From NCBI GenBank assembly GCA_903901045.1, contig CAIUPP010000099.1, positions 1 through 41,885 on the forward strand: 41,885 nt of DNA. The letters run 5' to 3'. The notes under the pieces are model-generated. The model was not told the DNA's origin. It ran no database searches and saw only the letters and a list, made by a program, of their open reading frames with translations. Source of the stretch: an uncultured Planctomycetota bacterium. GTDB lineage: Bacteria; Planctomycetota; Brocadiia; CAIUPP01. The number at the start of each line of letters is the position of its first letter. The stretch's first letter is position 1. Below are positions 1-7,661 of this stretch, piece after piece. Both the position numbers and the translations under genes were made by a program.

Positions 1-16
1 GACTTGGGAGTGAAGA

Positions 17-77
17 GAGCCCCCGAAGGGGGCGACGGAACCTTGGCGGGAGGCTCCGTCGCCCCCTTCGGGGGCTC
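17..77. repeat. Perfect 23-bp inverted repeat with 15-base loop
   Basis: The arms at 17-39 and 55-77 are exact reverse complements. Each arm itself contains a CCCCCGAAGGGGG palindrome, so alternative folds are possible. A second short hairpin (CACGACTCGC/GCTCGCCGTG type, about 98-122) follows. No gene is visible between 1 and 316. The structure could be a terminator for a gene left of the window, although it has no T tract, or a dispersed hairpin element. Confidence 0.75.
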
Positions 78-303
78 AGGCATTAGCCACGACCTCCCCC
101 ACGACTCGCTTCGCTCGCCGTGGGCTAAGGTCCGACGGCCGCTTCGCGGCCTGACGAACGGAACAGGATGATTTCAACAGAGCAAGGCAGCTTCTGACGT
201 CTCACCGCGAAACGCGCCGGGGAACGATCTGACGCCGTCTGTTTCACAATGTGCCGGCCGTAATCCTGCCCGCGCCACCCCGTCCACGCATCATGTTGTT
301 GCG

Positions 304-345
304 TATTCTGCATTCTTCATTCTGCACTCTGCACTCTGCATTCAT
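304..345. repeat. Iterated CATTCTGCACTCTG-type repeat
   Basis: The words CATTCTGCA and CACTCTGCA are repeated head to tail. The left part of the array lies beyond the glycosyltransferase stop codon and the right part encodes its last residues (ECRVQSAE). The same family reappears at about 6935-6976 inside another gene. The function is unknown; this is a low-complexity word common between genes in this window. Confidence 0.8.
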
Positions 346-1414
346 ACAGCCGCTGGTTCGCCTCGACCATGGCGCAGAGCGAGTAGTGGAGATCCACGCG
401 TTCGAGCCCCGCGTCTCCCATCCGCTTCCGCAGCGCGGGGTCTCCCAGCAATTGCAGGATGCGGTCGGCCATCGCCTCCGGATCATCGCAGGGGACGAGG
501 AAGCCGGTCTCGCCGTCGAGCACCAGTTCCGCGCTCCCCCCCGCCTGCGTCGCAACGACCGGTTTGCGCGATGCCATCGCTTCGAGCACGGCATTGGGCA
601 TCCCCTCCCACCGGCTTGAGAGCGCCAGAAGGTCCATGCGCCCCAGCAGCGGGCGCACCTGCGGCGCCCAACCGAGCCAGCGGCAATTGCGCGCCACGCC
701 CAACTCTTCCGCCTCCACCTGGCAATGGCCCGCCAGCGGCCCTTTGCCGGCGAAGACAAAAAGCGCCTCCGGCTTCTCGCGCGCCACAATCGCCGCGGCG
801 CGCAGCATGAGCACGGGGTCCTTCTGACGGTCGAGCCGGCCGATGATCCCGATGATCGGAACGCCGTCGGGCAGGTTCCACTCCGGAGGAGGCGGGTCCG
901 CCGGGAGGCGGTAATCGTCGAGCGTTACTCCGTTCGGAACGGCCACCAGCTTATCGAGCGGCACGCGCGTGGTGCGATGGACGTACTCGCGCGTGGATTC
1001 GCTGACGCAGGTGACGATATCCACCCGGCCGCGCGTGAGCCGCTCTCCCCAGAGGTGCCAGCGGCGCGGCTCCTCCACGCGCACCGAGCTGATCACGCGC
1101 CCCGCGCGCCCGCGCCCGACGAGGCGTCCGGCGATGTTGGCATGGAACAGGAAGGTGTGCAGCACGTCCGGCTTGCGGCGCTCCAACTCCTTGCGCAGGC
1201 GAAGCCAGGCGGGCAGGTCCCAGAAGGAGCGCATGTCGAAGTACACCACCTCGATCCCGTTCTGGGTGAACCACTCCCCCATCGGACCGCGCCCGGTGAG
1301 GCAACCCACGGTCGGCTCGAAGCGCGTGCGGTCCAGGTTGGTGACGAGCCGGTGCAGCGCCTTCTCCGCGCCGCCGATGTCCAGCTCCGTGATGAGGTAG
1401 AATATCTTTCGCAT
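317..1414 (-). CDS. GT4-family glycosyltransferase
   Basis: This 365-residue protein is a retaining glycosyltransferase of the GT-B fold, family 4, which moves a sugar from an activated donor onto a lipid or polysaccharide acceptor in the cytoplasm. The N-terminus shows a GG motif (TELDIGGAEKAL). The C-terminal half has GRLDRQKDP, then the donor-site region EGMPNAVLEAMA, PVVAT, GG and DGETGFLVP, which is the classic GT4 E-x7-E signature. The ATG at 1414 is chosen because GGAG lies 6 bases upstream; the frame stays open further upstream but without a ribosome site. The last residues are encoded by an intergenic repeat, so the C-terminus may have been extended by it. The gene is divergent from tilS. 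Donor and acceptor cannot be told from sequence. Confidence 0.9.
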   Translation of the reverse strand: MRKIFYLITELDIGGAEKALHRLVTNLDRTRFEPTVGCLTGRGPMGEWFTQNGIEVVYFDMRSFWDLPAWLRLRKELERRKPDVLHTFLFHANIAGRLVGRGRAGRVISSVRVEEPRRWHLWGERLTRGRVDIVTCVSESTREYVHRTTRVPLDKLVAVPNGVTLDDYRLPADPPPPEWNLPDGVPIIGIIGRLDRQKDPVLMLRAAAIVAREKPEALFVFAGKGPLAGHCQVEAEELGVARNCRWLGWAPQVRPLLGRMDLLALSSRWEGMPNAVLEAMASRKPVVATQAGGSAELVLDGETGFLVPCDDPEAMADRILQLLGDPALRKRMGDAGLERVDLHYSLCAMVEANQRLYECRVQSAE

Positions 1415-1438
1415 GGTTAGCTCCGGTCTCTTGGAGCA

Positions 1439-1467
1439 ATTGTAACAGCGGAGGTTCACCGCAACAA
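1439..1467 (-). promoter_or_regulatory. Candidate sigma70-type promoter of the GT4 gene
   Basis: On the minus strand TTGTTG (1467-1462) is followed by a 17-base spacer and TACAAT (1444-1439), about 24 bases upstream of the glycosyltransferase start. Five of six -10 bases match consensus. Confidence 0.55.
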
Positions 1468-1481
1468 CCGCGGGATGAGCA

Positions 1482-1510
1482 ACGACAACGCGCCCGGCTT
1501 TCTCTATAAT
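1482..1510 (+). promoter_or_regulatory. Candidate promoter giving a leaderless tilS transcript
   Basis: A perfect TATAAT stands at 1505-1510, only 7 bases before the tilS ATG at 1518. A weak -35 (ACGACA, 1482-1487) sits 17 bases upstream. No Shine-Dalgarno sequence precedes the ATG. Transcription would start at or next to the start codon, so the mRNA would be leaderless. Confidence 0.55.
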
Positions 1511-1517
1511 GTGACGC

Positions 1518-2981
1518 ATGAGCACAGTCGCGGAAGAACTACTGGACAAGGTGCGCCGCACCGTCCGGCGGCACGCCATGCTGCCGGAGCGCGGCAGCCT
1601 GCTGCTGGCGGTCTCCGGCGGACCGGACTCCCTCGCATTGCTGCATCTGATGAAGCGGCTGCGGGATGCCGACTATCACGCCCTGTCGCTGCACGCGGCT
1701 CATCTGCACCACGGCATGCGCGGCGAGGAGGCGGAGGAGGACTGCCGTTTCGTCGCGAGCGAGGCGGCGCGGCTGGGGGTGGGATTTCTGACGCGCCGGA
1801 CCGACGTCCCCGAGCTGGCGCGCCTGCGAGGCATCGGCGTCGAGCAGGCGGGGCGCGATGCGCGCTACGAGTTCCTTCTGGAGAGCGCGCGGAGGCTGGG
1901 AGCGGAGCGCGTGGCGCTCGGCCACCAGGCGGACGACCAAGCTGAAACCGTCCTGATGCGCGCGCGGCGAGGGACGGGACCGCGCGGAGCCGTCGGCATT
2001 CCCTGCGTGAGGCGCGCCGGAGAATTGTTCATCGTCCGGCCGCTTCTGGACTGCACGCGAGCCGAAATCGAGGCGTTCCTCGCGGATTCGGGGCTGCGCG
2101 GCCGGCTGGACGCAACGAACCTTTCCGCCGATTACCTGCGCAACCGGATGCGAAGTCGGATTCTCCCGGCGCTGAAACGCGAATGGGGGGAATCGCTCCA
2201 GCCGCAGCTTTGCGCGCTGGCGGACGCGGCGCAGCGGCTGCGCGCGCAGGCGGAGCGCCTCTGCGCCCCCTGCCGGTCGATTGGGCGCCTGTCGGAAGCC
2301 GGGGTTGAGGCGGACGTGCGCGCATTGCTCCCCCTGCGTGACTCGCTCCTCCCTGACCTGATGCGCGCGTGGCTGGAGGAGGCGGGAATCTGGAGCAAGA
2401 CGCTCACTCGGAAGGACTACGCCCGCCTGGCGCAGTTGCTTGCGCCGGGGCTATCCGAAGGGGCCGTCGATTTACCGGGCGGTCTGACGGCGCGACGTTG
2501 CCGCGATACGCTCACGATTCAGCGCGCGAAGAAAGAGTCCATTGGCGGAGCGCGCTCTCCCCACCGCGCCCAGGAGGAATTCCCCGCAACGGCGCTCGCC
2601 GAGTCCGGGCCGACGGACCTTGGATGCCGGGGACGGATGGAGGCCGAACGGATCGCCGGGGGGCTGGAATTGCTCGCGCGGCGCGCGTCCCCGCTCGAGG
2701 AGTACGTGGACTTCGACCGGCTCACGGGGAAGTTGGAGGTGCGCGCGCCTCGTCCGGGTGACCGGATGCGCCCACTGGGCGCGCCGGGAAGGCGGAAGCT
2801 TCAGGACATCCTGACCGACCTGCACATCCCCCCGTGGCGGCGGAAGCGGCTGCCGGTGCTGACGGCGAACGGGGAGCCGGTCTGGATCGTCGGGGTGCGC
2901 ATCGCGGAGGAGGTCCGGCTGACGCAGCGCACAACGCGCGCGCTGCACATCAGGTTCATTCCCCCGGAGCCGGCGCGGTAG
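1518..2981 (+). CDS. tilS: tRNA(Ile)-lysidine synthase TilS
   Basis: TilS uses ATP to attach lysine to C34 of the CAU-anticodon tRNA(Ile), changing it to read AUA; it is essential in most bacteria. The 487-residue product has the N-type ATP pyrophosphatase PP-loop SGGPDS at residues 33-38, then HLHHGMRG and GHQADDQAETVLMR, both typical of TilS. A C-terminal substrate-binding domain follows (RPGDRMRPLG, KLQDILTDLHIPPWRR). It is somewhat longer than the usual 430 or so residues because of the middle region. The start has no ribosome site but a TATAAT 7 bases upstream. Its 3' end overlaps the convergent DUF3179 gene by 26 bases. Confidence 0.96.
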   Translation: MSTVAEELLDKVRRTVRRHAMLPERGSLLLAVSGGPDSLALLHLMKRLRDADYHALSLHAAHLHHGMRGEEAEEDCRFVASEAARLGVGFLTRRTDVPELARLRGIGVEQAGRDARYEFLLESARRLGAERVALGHQADDQAETVLMRARRGTGPRGAVGIPCVRRAGELFIVRPLLDCTRAEIEAFLADSGLRGRLDATNLSADYLRNRMRSRILPALKREWGESLQPQLCALADAAQRLRAQAERLCAPCRSIGRLSEAGVEADVRALLPLRDSLLPDLMRAWLEEAGIWSKTLTRKDYARLAQLLAPGLSEGAVDLPGGLTARRCRDTLTIQRAKKESIGGARSPHRAQEEFPATALAESGPTDLGCRGRMEAERIAGGLELLARRASPLEEYVDFDRLTGKLEVRAPRPGDRMRPLGAPGRRKLQDILTDLHIPPWRRKRLPVLTANGEPVWIVGVRIAEEVRLTQRTTRALHIRFIPPEPAR

Positions 2982-4389
2982 CCGGCGCTTTCTCCTCCGC
3001 GGGAGCCGGAGCGTTCGCCGCCGCATTCGCGGCGCGAAGAATCTCTTCCTCATCCCACAGCGGGATCCCGGGGTAACCGCCCGCGCAGGCGATCCAGTAC
3101 ATCCCGCGCGTCAACAGCGGCTTGCCTTCCTGCGTCTGCGCCTTGAGGACCATCGTCTCCTTGTCGAACTGCAGCGTCACCTTCTCGCCGCCGAGGGTGT
3201 CCTCGAGCGTCCCGGCGGCCGCCTTCTGCGCCAGGAGTTGCGCGACATACGCCTTGACGCTCTTGCCGTCCGAACCGGTCACGACAAAGACGTACGCCTT
3301 CGGGAAAATCCGGTTCTTCTCCACGTCGAACCCGTACACCGGGAAAGCAATGGAGTTGTTGCCGAAATAGTCCTGCGGGACGGCGGGGTTGAGCTCGTAG
3401 TTGAGCGGCAGCACCGGATCGGTCCCGGTCAGCACGAGGGTTTGCGGGGCGAGTTGCTTCCACGCCTTCCAACTGGTCACGGTCGCCGGCACCGGCTTCA
3501 GCGGCGCGTCGCCGGCGTGCGGCCCGGCCAGCGCCTGCCCGCGGGCGCTCCACCAGAGGGAGTTGGTGTCCTTGTCATACAGGACGATGCTGGACTGGTA
3601 CATGAGCCCCGCCGAGCCGAAGGCGGCGACGCTCCGGTCGGGCAGCGTGCGCTCCCACACCGCCGCACACTGCGCCAGCGCGCTCCAGGTCACGACAATG
3701 GGCACGCCCCCCACGGTGTCGTTGATCACTTCATGGTAGTTCATCATCTTGATCGGATAGGCGCGCGTCTCATCCCCGATGACGACGCCGATGACGCGCT
3801 GCTGGTCGGAGAGGACGTTGATCGTCGCGTCGGCGGCCGGCTTGAAGACCATCTTCGGATCGGGATCGAGCCCGAGGGGCGGAAAGAAGTCCATGAAGAC
3901 GGGGCGGTTGCCCGCGAACAGCGTGCGGCGGAAGAGCATCTCCGGGCGCACCCCTTCCGCGCGCCGGGTCACATCGAACAGGCGGCCCGGCTGTATCTCA
4001 ACGATCTTGCGCGGGTCCTTTTCGTCAACGATCGACCTCGGCGGCTGGGCAAACGCCAGGGTGCGGTCGTCCACATGGTATAGGCAATCCTTCGCTTCCA
4101 TCTCCCGGTTGCGGATCATCGCAGCGTACTGTTCGCCCAGGGAGAGCGGCGGCGTGGCGGGCTCGGCCTGAGACTGCTGGCTGCCCGGCTGGGTCGTCGG
4201 AGGGGTCGCAACGGCTTTCTTGCTGTAGAACTTCTTGTTGATAAAGACCGCGGCGAGAAAGATCACCGCCACCGCGACGATGGCGATCAGGCGCCAGTCG
4301 ATGGGGGCCGGCTTGGGACCGGACGGCACCAACTCGGGGAATTGCTCGGGCGCTTGATCGGGGGGCGGCGTCTCCGACTGATCGGTCAT
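2956..4389 (-). CDS. DUF3179 domain membrane-anchored protein
   Basis: This 477-residue protein has one N-terminal membrane segment (about residues 30-50, after a Pro-rich cytoplasmic start) and a large exported domain. That domain carries the DUF3179 hallmarks: RAYPIKMMNYHEVIND, GGVPIVVTW, FGSAGLMYQSS, LYDKDTNSLWW, and a later sW-x2-W segment. In many family members the VTW region is followed by a CxxC-like pair; here the segment reads SALAQCAA, with a single Cys. The family has no established biochemical role. The ATG at 4389 has AAGGA about 9 bases upstream. It sits 16 bases after hxlB and is probably co-transcribed with it. The C-terminus is Ala/Pro-rich. Confidence 0.85.
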   Translation of the reverse strand: MTDQSETPPPDQAPEQFPELVPSGPKPAPIDWRLIAIVAVAVIFLAAVFINKKFYSKKAVATPPTTQPGSQQSQAEPATPPLSLGEQYAAMIRNREMEAKDCLYHVDDRTLAFAQPPRSIVDEKDPRKIVEIQPGRLFDVTRRAEGVRPEMLFRRTLFAGNRPVFMDFFPPLGLDPDPKMVFKPAADATINVLSDQQRVIGVVIGDETRAYPIKMMNYHEVINDTVGGVPIVVTWSALAQCAAVWERTLPDRSVAAFGSAGLMYQSSIVLYDKDTNSLWWSARGQALAGPHAGDAPLKPVPATVTSWKAWKQLAPQTLVLTGTDPVLPLNYELNPAVPQDYFGNNSIAFPVYGFDVEKNRIFPKAYVFVVTGSDGKSVKAYVAQLLAQKAAAGTLEDTLGGEKVTLQFDKETMVLKAQTQEGKPLLTRGMYWIACAGGYPGIPLWDEEEILRAANAAANAPAPAEEKAPATAPAPGE

Positions 4390-4405
4390 GTGCGGTTCCT
4401 TTTCG

Positions 4406-4969
4406 CTATTCAATGTTGGCATGCCGGCGCGCCAGGGCGCGCGGCGTGATGTGCATGCGTTCCATCAGCACCAGCACCATGGCGTCCATCAGCAGCAGCG
4501 CGGCCTGCTCGAAGAGTGAGCCGGGCGGCTGGCGCGACGCGCGGTGCGGGCGCGCCTCCCCCTTGGTGGGGGCCGAGACGGTCACAACGATATTCGCCAT
4601 CTGGCCGATGCGCGCCTCCGGGTGCGCCGTGATCGTCGCCACTTTCGCGCCCGCCTCTTTGGCGACGGAGGCGACGTGATAGACGAAGCGCGTGGTGCCC
4701 GTGCCGGAGTTCACCAGGCAGAGGTCGCGCCGGCTGATGCGCGGGGTGGTGGTGTCGCCGACGAAGTGGACGTTCATCCCCAGGTGCATCAGGCGCGCGG
4801 CGAAGGCGCGGCTCATCTGGCCCGTGCGCCCCTGGCCGTAAATAAACACCTTCTCGGCGCGTTGGAGCGCCGTGATCAGGCGGTCCACTTCCTTCGGGTC
4901 CACGCGTTCGAGAATATCATGGAGTTCGTCGAGGATTGCGTGAAGCCGGTTGCGAAAAATGCGGGTCAC
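4406..4969 (-). CDS. hxlB: 6-phospho-3-hexuloisomerase-like SIS protein
   Basis: HxlB interconverts 3-hexulose-6-phosphate and fructose-6-phosphate, the second step of the ribulose monophosphate pathway, used for formaldehyde fixation or, in reverse, pentose supply. The 187-residue length matches the family. Visible family landmarks are YGQGRTGQMSRAFAARLMHLG, GDTTTPRI, NSGTGTT (the SIS phosphate loop), TAHPEARI, GSLFEQAALLLMDA and the C-terminal RRHANIE. The start is GTG with GGAGG four bases upstream. No HxlA (hexulose-phosphate synthase) lies in the window, so the pathway direction cannot be judged. A related SIS isomerase with another substrate remains possible. Confidence 0.85.
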   Translation of the reverse strand: MTRIFRNRLHAILDELHDILERVDPKEVDRLITALQRAEKVFIYGQGRTGQMSRAFAARLMHLGMNVHFVGDTTTPRISRRDLCLVNSGTGTTRFVYHVASVAKEAGAKVATITAHPEARIGQMANIVVTVSAPTKGEARPHRASRQPPGSLFEQAALLLMDAMVLVLMERMHITPRALARRHANIE

Positions 4970-5008
4970 GGGGCCTCCGGGATTATGGAACGTGGTCTAC
5001 GGGCGGTC

Positions 5009-5037
5009 ATCGTAACACGGCAGCATGGAAAGCTCAA
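5009..5037 (-). promoter_or_regulatory. Candidate promoter for the hxlB-DUF3179 pair
   Basis: On the minus strand TTGAGC (5037-5032), a 17-base spacer and TACGAT (5014-5009) stand about 40 bases upstream of the hxlB GTG. Both hexamers match consensus at four of six positions. Confidence 0.45.
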
Positions 5038-5062
5038 GGGATTGCGGCGGCGGAACGAAGGG

Positions 5063-5213
5063 AACCACGGATGGGCACCGATGCACACGGATACGGAAGG
5101 AGGAGAACAACGGCCTTAACCGCGGACAGAGGCGCGGACGTGTGAAGACGGCAGGGAGTGTGCGTTGTAATCGCTATCTTGCTTCGTATCCGTCGTGTAC
5201 ATCCGTGGTTTCC
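5063..5213. repeat. Inverted pair of ACCACGGATG-type repeats
   Basis: The left copy (about 5063-5096) has the form ACCACGGATGGGCACCGATG followed by CACACGGATA. The right copy (about 5187-5213) is its imperfect reverse complement (TATCCGTCGTGTACATCCG then TGGTTTCC). They fill the 250-base gap between hxlB and the first YfhO-like gene. No gene is seen in the gap. Confidence 0.7.
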
Positions 5214-5219
5214 CCGCCG

Positions 5220-7661
5220 TTAATTCCTCTTCCTCCTCCACTCCTCCACCCCCAGCCCACCGCATACAAGCAGCGCGATGAGGCTCAGCGCCAGGCCGAT
5301 CCGGAAGGAGGTGGGCTGGTAGGCGAGCTCGACAACATGGTTGCCCGCCGGAACTCGCACCGCGCGGAAGCTGAAGTTGGCGATCTCGATGGGGCTCTCC
5401 GCCCCATCCACCCTGGCAACCCAGCCGGGGAAATAGTTGTCCCGCAGCACCAGCCACCCCTCGCGCTCCGCGTCGCATTGGATGACGACGTGGTCGCAGT
5501 CGGCGGAGGTGATGGGGCAAGACTTGCCGGGGAGGCTCGACTCCATCGGCGCGAGCGCCGGGTTCTCGATTATTGCCACATTCGCCGGATCGGTGGCGGG
5601 CAGGAGCGAGAGCGACTCCGCAGCGTTTGCGGTGCTCATGGATTGGAAAAGAAGCATAGCGCGAGTGGAGCGCGGGGGTCGGGTGATGCCGGGGGGATTC
5701 ACCGAGTTGGCACAATTCATCAGGAGCCATTCAGGCGCTTGCTCGACAGTGTACACGCTCGGGGCAATGTCCAGAGGAAGTCCCAGGGCCGTACGGACCA
5801 GAATGTGGTACCGCACCGGCGGGTTCGGCTCAATCCCCCCTACAAAGGGCACCCGATAGACCATGCCCCCATTCTCCAACTTCTCCTTGTACATATCGGG
5901 GCAGGAAATCCTAGTTGCAGCCTGCGCGCCGTTGGTCGTACAAGCGTTCACGCCGGGCCGCTCGGCGAAGAAAGTCGCCCAATCTCCGGCGAACTGCTGA
6001 GTGAAGATGAACAAGTCAAGCGCCACAAGACCCAGGATGGCCGCCTGTCGGCCCGTGGAGCGCGCCTTGAACGCGGCCAGCGAGAGTAAGAGGAGGACTG
6101 TCAACATGAGCATAACGAAGGATTGATGCATTGTGCCCCAGAACAATTCAGCCATAGAAACAGTCGTGTGCGGTTGATTTGACGGGAGAATCTCGCCGCT
6201 GGAACCGACTGAGAGAATGAGCCCGTCAGGATGGTTCAGGAGGTTCAGCAATGAAGCCGCTAATGCAACATAGACGACGAGCGGGAGAAGCAATATCTTC
6301 CGCGGCCGGAGTTCCGCCTCTAGCACCGCCCGCGCGCCGAGTCCCGCCAATAGCGCCAGCATGAGCGAGAAGGGCATGAGGAACTTGGAGGCCCCCCGGA
6401 ACATCTCGCTGAACGGCAGCAGCGCGCCGACCAGCCCCATCAGCGGAGTATGTTTGCCCATCGCAAGCAGCAGAAGGATCAGCGCGGGGATGCCGAAAAC
6501 CATCGTCCTGCGCCGTGGCTTGATGAGGCAAAATGCGGCCACAACCAGCGCGAGCGCCACAACGCCGATATAGGCGTTCATTTCCCAGAAGTAGAAGCGT
6601 CCCCAGTACGGACTCCCCCCCGTTCCGCCGAAGAGGCCGGGGACGAGCATCGTCAGGAGGTTCTCCGGGGCGAGGGAGAAGAGTTCGGTCCATTCCTTGC
6701 GCATCGCCAGGCTGCGCGCACCGTAGCTCCCCGCCTCGAGGCCGGGGATCAGTTGCACCGCCGAGAGCGCCGCGCCGAGCAGATACATCGCGACGAACCC
6801 GGCCCATTCGACCCACGGCAGACTTCTTAGCAAAGAGGACACAGAGAAGGTCCGAATTCTGATTTCTGATTTCTGATTTCTGCTTCGCGATTCAACGACA
6901 ACAACGCCAAGCGCGCTGGGACAGCGCGCTCCACCATTCTGCATTCTGCACTCTGCATTCTGCACTCTGCATTCTATGACGCCCCGCACGAGCGCATACA
7001 GTCCCGCCGCGATGGCGCTGATGAAGACATATTGCGGAACCCCCGCGAGCACCTGCATTCCCACCGCGAGCCCGCCGACGATCACCGGCCAGCGCCCCGG
7101 ACGCTGGAATTGCCATTCGACGCAGAAGAGAATCAGCGGCAGCCAGGGGATCGCCGTCGAGACCCCCCAATGCCCCGCCGGTATCCGCAGCCATTGCGCT
7201 GCGCAGAAGGTGAACGTCATCGCCGCCACCGCCGACCCCACGCGCCCGCAGCGCAGCAGCCGCGCCAGCAGGTACGTGAACAGCAGCGAGAGCCAGAGGT
7301 GCAGCAGCAGGCTGTCGCGCGCCGCCCGCGCCACATCCGGCATGAGGAAGAGCAGGTTGGGCGGATAGAGCATCGCCGACTGGAAGTTGCCGAGGAAGGG
7401 CGTCCCGCAGAGGATGTACGGATTCCAGAGCGGCAGATGCCCCGCGCGGATCTGGTCGAACGCGAAGGCGCGCCAGGGATACCACTGCGTCTCGGCATCG
7501 TGGCCGGGTATGCCGGGGGCTGCCTCCGGCGGCGCAAAGAGCCATGGGCCGAATGCGAGGGTGGCCAGCAGGAACAGGGCAGCTATCAGAGCGGCGTCAC
7601 GCCGGTCCAGTCCGAGGAGCTTTGGCGGTTGATTCGTCATTCGGGTTTCGTCATTCGTCAT
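5220..7661 (-). CDS. YfhO-family polytopic membrane protein (paralogue 2)
   Basis: This 813-residue protein has a dozen or more hydrophobic segments and the YfhO-family layout: an N-terminal loop with ETQWYPWRAFAFDQ and GHLPLWNPYILCGTPFLG, a series of membrane helices, and a C-terminal extracytoplasmic beta domain ending in DNYFPGWVARVDG and VPAGNHVVELAYQPTSFRIG. YfhO proteins are GT-C-like and are linked to glycosylation of wall polymers or lipids; this one's substrate is unknown. It overlaps the upstream paralogue by ATGA (7661-7658), indicating translational coupling. The first residues (MTNDETRMTNQ) come from a dispersed repeat. Residues about 225-270 hold two more repeat families in frame, so this loop is an unusual insertion. 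Confidence 0.85.
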   Translation of the reverse strand: MTNDETRMTNQPPKLLGLDRRDAALIAALFLLATLAFGPWLFAPPEAAPGIPGHDAETQWYPWRAFAFDQIRAGHLPLWNPYILCGTPFLGNFQSAMLYPPNLLFLMPDVARAARDSLLLHLWLSLLFTYLLARLLRCGRVGSAVAAMTFTFCAAQWLRIPAGHWGVSTAIPWLPLILFCVEWQFQRPGRWPVIVGGLAVGMQVLAGVPQYVFISAIAAGLYALVRGVIECRVQNAECRMQNGGARCPSALGVVVVESRSRNQKSEIRIRTFSVSSLLRSLPWVEWAGFVAMYLLGAALSAVQLIPGLEAGSYGARSLAMRKEWTELFSLAPENLLTMLVPGLFGGTGGSPYWGRFYFWEMNAYIGVVALALVVAAFCLIKPRRRTMVFGIPALILLLLAMGKHTPLMGLVGALLPFSEMFRGASKFLMPFSLMLALLAGLGARAVLEAELRPRKILLLPLVVYVALAASLLNLLNHPDGLILSVGSSGEILPSNQPHTTVSMAELFWGTMHQSFVMLMLTVLLLLSLAAFKARSTGRQAAILGLVALDLFIFTQQFAGDWATFFAERPGVNACTTNGAQAATRISCPDMYKEKLENGGMVYRVPFVGGIEPNPPVRYHILVRTALGLPLDIAPSVYTVEQAPEWLLMNCANSVNPPGITRPPRSTRAMLLFQSMSTANAAESLSLLPATDPANVAIIENPALAPMESSLPGKSCPITSADCDHVVIQCDAEREGWLVLRDNYFPGWVARVDGAESPIEIANFSFRAVRVPAGNHVVELAYQPTSFRIGLALSLIALLVCGGLGVEEWRRKRN
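6854..6976. repeat. Two intergenic-type repeat families inside a coding sequence
   Basis: The TCTGATT repeat (6854-6885, four TTCTGATTT-like units) and the CATTCTGCA/CACTCTGCA repeat (about 6935-6976) lie in frame inside the YfhO-like gene. On the minus strand they encode ECRVQNAECRMQN and RNQKSEIRI. The reading frame is intact through both. Confidence 0.85.
7633..7661. repeat. TTCGTCATTCG repeat that supplies a start codon
   Basis: ATTCGTCATTCGG-type units occur twice. Read on the minus strand they give ATGACGAATGACGAA and hence the N-terminus MTNDETRMTN of the downstream YfhO-like protein. Close copies lie at 10240-10280 and 16814-16843. Confidence 0.8.
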
